Made by a program: the position numbers and the translations under genes
Shown here: piece after piece, positions 14,876 through 20,250 of the stretch
Position numbering within the stretch: the stretch's first letter is position 1
How the letters are laid out: the number at the start of each line of letters is the position of its first letter
The notes under the pieces: model-generated
Databases searched by the model: none
What the model was told of the DNA's origin: nothing
What the model saw: only the letters and a program-made list of their open reading frames with translations
Origin: Planctomycetaceae bacterium
GTDB taxonomy: Bacteria; Planctomycetota; Planctomycetia; Pirellulales; Thermoguttaceae
Assembly (NCBI GenBank): GCA_031267635.1
Contig: JAIRYX010000168.1
Location: 1-20,250, forward strand
Direction of reading: 5' to 3'
DNA length: 20,250 bases

Positions 14876-15916
14876 CTATGACATTTGAAAGATTGAAAAA
14901 GAAGTTTGATCCTCCATATGACTTACATCTTCACGTCTAATAGTTATTCCTGTTTTCAAATCAATGTATAACACAGTTTTATGAAGCAGATAAGGTTGCT
15001 CAATTTGTTCATTTTTTATTTCTTCTTCAATATTCGTTTTTAATTTTTCATAGTCATTTATTTTTTCTTCATCAAATTCTTGTTCATTGAAATCATTTGT
15101 AATAATACAGGTTTTTCTTTGCACTAATTGTTTACCTGTAACTTGAGAGTAATCGTTAAAATCATCTTTATTCAATCGTTTTTCAAGAATGATTTTCACG
15201 GCGGAGATATTAAGTATTTGTACTATATTCTCCACTGAAGCAATAAATCTAATACCACCTAACATCGGCATACTGACTTCAAAGGAATCACCAACGTTTA
15301 ACTCGTGTTTTGATGGTGAAAAAAATAATTGATCTAACAACCACATTGATAGACCGTTATTATTTTCAGCAACCAACTTAGAAGCTTCCGTTTGGTAAAA
15401 CGAACAAGTCCCTAAATCATAAGATAAACTATCAAGCGTGGGTTGGCTACCCTCAAAATTGACTTTTTTCACAACACACTTATCGAGTCTTGCAAACACA
15501 CACTTTGGAGACATTACTGATTGAATTACACCTTCTCGTAATCCCCAAAAAATTAAATTTTCAATTGATGCTTCTTTGAATAAATTAACGTGTCCTCTTA
15601 ATTCTGCGTTGATTGAAGTAAAAGCACTTTTATAATTTGTTGGTAAGTTAAGAGGTATCGAAAATGATTCTGTATACTTTTGTGGAATAATAGAAATGTC
15701 AAATAAATGTCCATATTTATTCCATTCCTGAAATAACTGTTTTTGTGCTGTGCAATTTTGTAAGATATCTGAAACAGTAGTAGGAATACCCACTGCACGA
15801 TCAACTGATGTTTCAATGGGAGACTTAATCTTTAAGGCACGTATAATAAAAGGACCAGCTGCAAGCCCACTTATAACAGTACCAATGACAACACGACGAG
15901 TGATTTTTTTACTCAT
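14876..15916 (-). CDS. Tat-signal exported protein of unknown function in the RiPP island
   Basis: The protein has 346 residues. The N terminus MSKKITRRVVIGTVISGLAA has a twin-arginine motif (TRRVVIG) and a moderately hydrophobic stretch followed by GPFIIRALK, consistent with Tat export, possibly as an N-terminal anchor. The mature part is soluble-looking, has six cysteines (including KCVFARLDKC) and a charged, glutamate-rich region (about 275-310), and ends without a membrane segment. No family is recognised. It is the first gene of the minus-strand series leading into the precursor, with a 185-bp gap before it. Codon use is AT-rich like its island neighbours. It might act on, bind or export the mature peptide, or be unrelated cargo. 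Confidence 0.7.
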   Translation of the reverse strand: MSKKITRRVVIGTVISGLAAGPFIIRALKIKSPIETSVDRAVGIPTTVSDILQNCTAQKQLFQEWNKYGHLFDISIIPQKYTESFSIPLNLPTNYKSAFTSINAELRGHVNLFKEASIENLIFWGLREGVIQSVMSPKCVFARLDKCVVKKVNFEGSQPTLDSLSYDLGTCSFYQTEASKLVAENNNGLSMWLLDQLFFSPSKHELNVGDSFEVSMPMLGGIRFIASVENIVQILNISAVKIILEKRLNKDDFNDYSQVTGKQLVQRKTCIITNDFNEQEFDEEKINDYEKLKTNIEEEIKNEQIEQPYLLHKTVLYIDLKTGITIRREDVSHMEDQTSFSIFQMS

Positions 15917-15971
15917 AATAATGAATCTCTTTAAAAATAATCAAAAAAGTTAGGTTCAATTCCGAGTTGAT

Positions 15972-16073
15972 ATTTATAGGGAACTTCTAAAAACCTCCCC
16001 AAAATATTCGTAAGCCCTTATTTTTCAACGGTAAAATTTGTTGAAAATGAGTTTTTTAGAAGTTCCTATAAAT
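15972..16073 (+). mobile_element. Miniature element with GGAACTTCTAAAAA ends, right copy
   Basis: Terminal inverted repeats of about 22 bp: ATTTATAGGGAACTTCTAAA on the left, and on the right the reverse complement of ATTTATAGGAACTTCTAAAA. The interior matches the element at 10685-10770 in direct orientation. It lies between the Tat-signal gene and the helicase gene, so the two copies flank the whole AT-rich island. The ends resemble those of IS elements mobilised by DDE transposases; which family is unproven. Confidence 0.75.
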
Positions 16074-16123
16074 CCCTCCCCAAAATGTGAAGAAATACGC
16101 AGAAAATTGCCTTTTTCGTTCTT

Positions 16124-18652
16124 TCACACCGCCTTGTCATTCACCGCTCGTGATGCTTGCAGGACTTCGTCGGTGCAGTCCGGGTCAACTTTGCGGCAGC
16201 ATTCGGTGAGTTGCGACGTAACGTCTTGTAAATCGTTTTGCCATTCTAACGTTGTCGTGTCCGGCGGAGAGAATTGTCCAAATTCTTCCAACAGCAAAAT
16301 CAAACGCAATAAATGCCGGAAAATCACCCCTTCTTGTTTTTGCAGAGAACGGCTTGTGATATATTTGTTGAAATCGCATTGGAACGAGAGAATTTCTCCC
16401 GCCGACCAGACCGGATTGGTTCGCAAAAAGACGTCCGGGTCTTCATAATCAAACAAACGCCGCAGCTTTTCGGCAAGCGATAAGATAAAAACCGGCGCGT
16501 CGTCGTAACTGCCGAATTTGCCGCGCTGCTCTTCCCGATGCGCTTGATTCGCTTCCCACGAAATTTCCTCCTCCGTCGCCAAGCCGTATTGTAATAACAA
16601 CGGATCAAGACGTTCCCGCGCCAGCGGTCCCGGCGGCAGGTCGTCCGGTTTGGGAACGCGGACGTAAGACATAACACTATTCGGCATTTCAAGAATACTT
16701 TCAAACGCTTGCATTCGTTCCTCGCGGTTTGCCATTCCCAAATGCTCAATTAAAAATAGTCCGTAAATCGGATTCACGCCGCGAAAACGAAGCAAGTCGG
16801 CGAGCTTTGCTGTCGCGTAAGCCGTTTCCGGTTTATACGATTCGCGTAGCGATTCCGTTGTTTCCGTGTCGCCGCCGATATTGATATTGTTGCTGCGGGA
16901 TGTTTCTTTCGGCGGATTTTTTTGCGGTTGATTATTGGTGAAGTCGTCAAATCCCGCGAAATTATCCACGAGAAAACCGTCGTCAAAAAGCCCGAATCCA
17001 AACGGACGGCTCTTGCGTTCCGCGTCTGCTTTACGCTTTTGTTCGCGGAGAATTTCCAATTCCGCCGCTTGGGAAGCATGATAACCAAATTCGGTCGGAA
17101 GAGGTTCAAGCCGGACATAGCCGTGCCGCCAAAGCGTGAGCAGCATTTGGTTGAGTTGCTGTTGTCCCAGCAACAACCATTTTGGTCCCATCAGCCGCCG
17201 CGATACCAACTCGCGCAGCCGCGACACATCGGACGACGTTTCTAAAATATGCGCCAGCAATCGCCAAGGGAATTGTCCGCGACTAGACAATCTGCCCGGC
17301 GGAGCTTTAATCAATTGCTGAAATTGCTGTTCCGACCAATATTGCTCGTTTGCCCGGCGCGTTGGCATTTTCTTTTTGAGTTTCTTTTTCATCTCGCGCA
17401 GTTTCGGGTCTTTGGTATCTTCGGGAATCTGATCGTATTTTTCTTTGAACCTCGCGATTTTTACGTCGTCTTCATGCGCCAACGCAAAAACATAACCATG
17501 CGTGTCGAATTGCGGACGTCCGGCACGTCCGAAAATTTGATGCGCCGTACTGGACTCGACAACTTTTTTCTCACCCGGCGGTCCTTTGATGATGCTCGGC
17601 AAGACAACCGATCTTGCCGGAAGATTGATTCCCGCTGCCAGCGTTTCCGTACAAACCGCGATAGAAAGAAGTTTCTGCTGAAACAGCGATTCGATAATGC
17701 GGCGGTATCGCGGCAAGATTCCGGCATGATGAATCCCGACGCCGCGAATCAAAAGCTGGCGCAATTTCGGTCCCGCTCCTTGCGACCAATCGTATTCGTC
17801 GAGTTTTTCGCTGATAATTTTTTGCGTTTCGGAAGAGATGATCGCTTTGCCGCGAATTTGATCGGCAACCGACCAACATTCTTCGCGGTTAAAACAAAAA
17901 ACTAAAGCGGGCGTTAAATCCTGACCGCACATTTTTTCCAATTGTTCGCTCAAGAGTTCGTCGCCGACCCATCGGTATGTCAACGGCACTTTCCGCTCGT
18001 CGCTTTGCACCATTGTTAACGTCCGGTTCGTCGTGTTTCGCAGCCACGACACAAATTCGTAAGCGTTTCCGACCGTCGCGGAAATGAGAAGCGTCCGCAC
18101 ATGTTCCGGCAATAAACCGAGTGAAAATTCCCAAACGATTCCGCGTTCCGCGTCGGCGAAAGAATGAAACTCGTCCATCACCACAACCGCAACATCGTCA
18201 AAATCAAACGCGGAAGGCGGCATTTCTGCCGGAAAATGTTCTCGATTTCCCGACACTTGATACAAAAGCCGGTTGAACAAAATTTCCGCCACAACGACAA
18301 GAATTTTCGCATCAGGATTTTCGCGGCGGTTTCCCGTCACCAATCCAACATCGCGCCGACTGAATCCCCATCGTTCGGCGGCGGCTTGAATTTCGCGGTA
18401 TTTCTGTTCGGTCAGCGCGATTAACGGCGTGGTGTAATACGCGCGTTTGCCTGTTTTGAGCGACTCGAACAATCCCGCTTCGGCGATGAGGGTTTTTCCC
18501 ATACCGGTCGGAGCACAAACTAATACGCCTTGCTTTGAGGAAAACCACGCAAAAATCGCTTCTTCTTGAAACGGATACGGCGTAAATTCTAATTGCTCAA
18601 GATACTCAAATGCGAGATCGTCACGTGCGGCTGAAGATGCGTCGTCGGTCAT
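16124..18652 (-). CDS. Ski2-like DExH-box helicase
   Basis: This is an 842-residue superfamily 2 helicase. RecA domain 1 has a Q-like PYPFQEEAIFAW, Walker A APTGMGKT (47-54), DEFH (160-163) and SAT (191-193). RecA domain 2 has ALVFCFNREE, GIHHAGILPRYR, TETLAAGINLPA and HQIFGRAGRPQFD (motif VI). The DEFH box, the HHAG motif and the TETLA motif are typical of the Ski2/Mtr4/Brr2 group of 3'-5' RNA or DNA unwinding enzymes. A basic insert (about 420-435, KKKLKKKMPTRR) and a long C-terminal region to residue 842 follow, without a recognised nuclease domain. The ATG at 18652 overlaps the stop of the upstream gene by ATGA, so the two are co-translated. Substrate and process are not evident. It contrasts with the AT-rich island in base composition. 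Confidence 0.93.
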   Translation of the reverse strand: MTDDASSAARDDLAFEYLEQLEFTPYPFQEEAIFAWFSSKQGVLVCAPTGMGKTLIAEAGLFESLKTGKRAYYTTPLIALTEQKYREIQAAAERWGFSRRDVGLVTGNRRENPDAKILVVVAEILFNRLLYQVSGNREHFPAEMPPSAFDFDDVAVVVMDEFHSFADAERGIVWEFSLGLLPEHVRTLLISATVGNAYEFVSWLRNTTNRTLTMVQSDERKVPLTYRWVGDELLSEQLEKMCGQDLTPALVFCFNREECWSVADQIRGKAIISSETQKIISEKLDEYDWSQGAGPKLRQLLIRGVGIHHAGILPRYRRIIESLFQQKLLSIAVCTETLAAGINLPARSVVLPSIIKGPPGEKKVVESSTAHQIFGRAGRPQFDTHGYVFALAHEDDVKIARFKEKYDQIPEDTKDPKLREMKKKLKKKMPTRRANEQYWSEQQFQQLIKAPPGRLSSRGQFPWRLLAHILETSSDVSRLRELVSRRLMGPKWLLLGQQQLNQMLLTLWRHGYVRLEPLPTEFGYHASQAAELEILREQKRKADAERKSRPFGFGLFDDGFLVDNFAGFDDFTNNQPQKNPPKETSRSNNINIGGDTETTESLRESYKPETAYATAKLADLLRFRGVNPIYGLFLIEHLGMANREERMQAFESILEMPNSVMSYVRVPKPDDLPPGPLARERLDPLLLQYGLATEEEISWEANQAHREEQRGKFGSYDDAPVFILSLAEKLRRLFDYEDPDVFLRTNPVWSAGEILSFQCDFNKYITSRSLQKQEGVIFRHLLRLILLLEEFGQFSPPDTTTLEWQNDLQDVTSQLTECCRKVDPDCTDEVLQASRAVNDKAV

Positions 18653-18966
18653 GTTTTGCTTTCGGCGAGAATTTTTCCGATTTCTTCTTTCAGCCGCGAC
18701 TCAATCATTCCTTTGACCATCATTGCGGCAAACGGCAATGTCACTTCGCCCCAAACCTGATTAGGAAGCGATTTGAGAAGTCCGCTAATCGAAAACCCCA
18801 TCACTTTGAAAGCAAATTCCATCGTATGGTCGTCCGTCCAACGTCCTGTAAACTCTTTAACTGCACCGGAATTTTCCTGCAGCGCGGCGGCAATCTTTGA
18901 CTTGAGAAGCGATGTGACGGAATTTTGATCGCTCTTGTGGTTTTGGGAAACAGTAATTTTCGGCAT
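18649..18966 (-). CDS. Polyhydroxyalkanoic-acid-system-like small protein
   Basis: I choose ATG 18966, giving 105 residues beginning MPKITVSQNHKSDQNSVTSL. An in-frame ATG at 19053 would add 29 residues unlike the family. The pattern MPKI-x-V-x-x-x-H at the start, a central FTGRWTDDHTMEFAFKVMGF, a beta-rich segment with VTLPFAA and a final MIESRLKEEIGKIL matches the ~90-105-residue family annotated as 'polyhydroxyalkanoic acid system protein' (PHA granule region). The family's molecular role is poorly defined and no PHA synthase is present here, so the PHA connection should not be assumed. Its stop overlaps the helicase start by 4 nt, marking a two-gene operon. Confidence 0.7.
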   Translation of the reverse strand: MPKITVSQNHKSDQNSVTSLLKSKIAAALQENSGAVKEFTGRWTDDHTMEFAFKVMGFSISGLLKSLPNQVWGEVTLPFAAMMVKGMIESRLKEEIGKILAESKT

Positions 18967-19053
18967 GTTGAAAGTAAAGTAATAATGTGAAAAAGTGATA
19001 TTGTTCCGCGATTGACCGTTTGAAAAAATTTGTATTATTTCACTCAATTGCAC

Positions 19054-19346
19054 GATTAAATATTGAGCGTACAGAGTTCCTAGAGTTTTTTTAAAACGCG
19101 AAACACGCTAAAAAACACGAAAGGTTGCGACAAGTTTTATTTTTGAGAGTACGAAACATGCGAAAGAGGTGAAAGTAAGATTTTCGTCTATTTCGTTTGT
19201 TCCGCACTTAAAAAACGTCTCTGTGTCTTCTATTGTTATTTCCAATCCAGTGAATTGTTACAATATTTTTGATAATTTTGATGATTGCAAGGATACGCCT
19301 CTCGTAACCTTCCGGTCATCACTCACTATAAACGAATTTTTACATT
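19054..19346. other. Non-coding region upstream of the PHA-like/helicase operon
   Basis: This AT-rich stretch contains scattered CGCGAAA-type words (AAAACGCGAAACACGC near 19095). The promoter for the minus-strand operon presumably lies near 19000-19100. I see no gene. Open frames across it have no family features. Confidence 0.4.
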
Positions 19347-19487
19347 TCCGCAACCCTGCCAGCGGCACTTGCCGTGAGTTTTCTTGCTTCCGCAGACTTG
19401 CCAGTGGCGATTGCCGTGAGTTTTCTTGCTTCCGCAGACTTGCCAGTGGCGATTGCCGTGAGTTTTTTCTCTTCCGCAGACTTGGCG
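19347..19487. repeat. 42-bp tandem repeat, about 3.3 copies
   Basis: The unit begins TTCCGCAGACTTGCCAGTGG and continues CGATTGCCGTGAGTTTTCTTGC. Copies begin near 19347 (diverged), 19388, 19430 and 19472 (partial). Because 42 is divisible by 3, frames stay open on both strands and yield repetitive 14-residue peptides. I regard these as by-products. The unit shares TTCCGCAGACTT with the 41-bp array at 19721, suggesting common origin. Confidence 0.8.
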
Positions 19488-19520
19488 TTCTTACTCGTTT
19501 GGTAATTTAGAGGGATTTTT

Positions 19521-19604
19521 AACGCGAAAGACGCAAAAATGACGCGAAACATCGCGAAATTTATTTTTCGCGTCTTTTCGCGAATGGTTCGCGTGTTTCG
19601 CGTT
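19521..19604. repeat. 84-bp imperfect inverted repeat built of CGCGAAA words
   Basis: AACGCGAAA (19521) is inverted as TTTCGCGTT (19596-19604). Inside, GCGAAACATCGCGAA faces TTCGCGTCTTTTCGC across a short AT loop. It would form a long imperfect hairpin. Related words occur near 19095. It is non-coding and its function is unknown. Confidence 0.6.
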
Positions 19605-19720
19605 ATAAAATGACTTCGTGAACGGTTGTTTTTTTCTTCCGCAAACTTCCTACAACCACTATACATGACTTTTCGCATTTCCGCAACCTTCCAGCGGACG
19701 GTTTAAATGATTTTACGCCT

Positions 19721-20160
19721 TCCGCAGGCTTTCAGCAACCGCTGAAAACGTCTGGAACGTTCCCGCAGACTTTCAGCAACCGCTGAAAACGTCTGGAACG
19801 TTCCCGCAGACTTTCGGCAACCGCTGAAAACGTCTGGAACGCTCCCGCAGACTTTCAGCAACCGCTGAAAACGTCTGGAACGTTCCCGCAGACTTTCAGC
19901 AACTGCTGAAAACGTCTGGAACGCTCCCGCAGACTTTCAGCAACTGCTGAAAACGTCTGGAACGTTTCCGCAGACTTTCAGCAACAGCTGAAAACGTCTG
20001 GAACGTTTCCGCAGACTTTCAGCAACTGCTGAAAACGTCTGGAACGTTCCCGCGGACTTTCAGCAACTGCTGAAAACGTCTGGAACGTTCCCGCGGACTT
20101 TCAGCAACTGCTGAAAACGTCTGGAACGCTCCCGCAGACTTTCAGCAACCGCCGGAAATG
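19721..20160. repeat. 41-bp tandem repeat array, about 10.7 copies
   Basis: Units start at about 19721, 19762, 19803, 19844, 19885, 19926, 19967, 20008, 20049, 20090 and 20131 (partial). The unit runs CCCGCAGACTTTCAGCAACC then GCTGAAAACGTCTGGAACGTT. Each unit contains two small dyads: TTTCAGC-AACC-GCTGAAA, and GTCTG facing CAGAC of the next unit. The main variable base (AACC, AACT, AACA) lies in the loop. One A-to-G change in the stem leaves a G-T pair. The period is not a multiple of three, so it is not coding. It is not a CRISPR array because there are no unique spacers. Confidence 0.9.
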
Positions 20161-20218
20161 ATTTTCCGCCTTCCGCAGAGTTCCAACGGATACTTTATAT
20201 GCTCAAGCTGTTTTAAAA

Positions 20219-20240
20219 TTCCGTAAAGCTGATTACGGAA
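20219..20240. repeat. Perfect 8-bp hairpin TTCCGTAA-agctga-TTACGGAA
   Basis: TTCCGTAA (20219-20226) is exactly complementary to TTACGGAA (20233-20240) with a 6-nt loop. It lies at the right edge beyond the tandem array. It may be a terminator or operator for a gene outside the window; this cannot be decided. Confidence 0.4.
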
Positions 20241-20250
20241 GCGTAGCATC

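Noticed and set aside
17249..17905. A 218-codon open frame on the plus strand
   Set aside because: It lies wholly within the helicase gene on the other strand and its arginine/phenylalanine-rich translation is typical of an antisense shadow.
18649..19053. A longer start for the PHA-like protein at 19053
   Set aside because: The extra 29 residues do not fit the family, which begins near MPKI. The internal ATG at 18966 is preferred.
19169..19678. Overlapping open frames with 14-residue repeats on both strands
   Set aside because: They follow from the 42-bp period, which keeps any frame open. There is no ribosome binding site or non-repeat domain to support a gene.
19721..20160. CRISPR array
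   Set aside because: The period is 41 bp with no unique spacers; successive units are near-identical along their full length, and no cas gene is present.

Overview
The window looks like a chromosomal segment from an uncultured, moderately AT-rich bacterium, most likely a planctomycete. The evidence is an SHD1-like C-terminal tail, a GTPase-FGE fusion, a proline/asparagine-rich lipoprotein, long TPR proteins and mostly weak ribosome binding sites. The lineage is an inference from gene style. No rRNA, tRNA or CRISPR array was seen.

Layout: 1-125 is the end of an SHD1-domain protein. 451-1815 (-) is a 12-repeat TPR protein. 2159-2857 (+) is a membrane-anchored protein of unknown function. 2879-3484 (-) is an O6-methylguanine-DNA methyltransferase. 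3848-5473 (-) is a P-loop GTPase fused to an FGE/C-type-lectin-fold domain, whose last ~35 residues look like the variable region of a diversity-generating retroelement (DGR). 5799-6608 (-) is a prohibitin/SPFH protein. 6942-8516 (+) is a proline-rich lipoprotein. 8667-10124 (+) is a MATE exporter. 10125-11363 is a junkyard of inverted repeats, a HAD hydrolase remnant and an IS5-type transposase remnant. 11364-15916 (-) is a visibly more AT-rich island. 16124-18966 (-) is a PHA-system-like protein coupled to a Ski2-like helicase. 19054-20250 is non-coding and dominated by 42-bp and 41-bp tandem repeats.

The most interesting locus is the island at 11364-15916. It reads, in transcription order, as a Tat-signal exported protein, a cysteine-rich peptide with nine Cys all in an every-second-residue register, a radical SAM/SPASM peptide maturase, and a cytoplasmic-type subtilase overlapping the maturase by 4 nt. 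This has the parts of a RiPP pathway: precursor, thioether-type maturase and leader protease. The maturase is broken. A 101-bp miniature element with a TA target duplication sits directly after its CxxxCxxC motif, and a 1-nt frameshift lies further on. Removing the element restores a continuous reading frame. The island is flanked by two direct copies of a second miniature element and by transposase debris, which suggests acquisition and ongoing decay.

Several families of small palindromic elements recur through the intergenic spaces: TA-inserting elements with TACT ends, a perfect 49-bp-arm hairpin, an element with GGAACTTCTAAAAA ends, and a dispersed GGGACAT/GGGACTT repeat. They explain most of the non-coding sequence.
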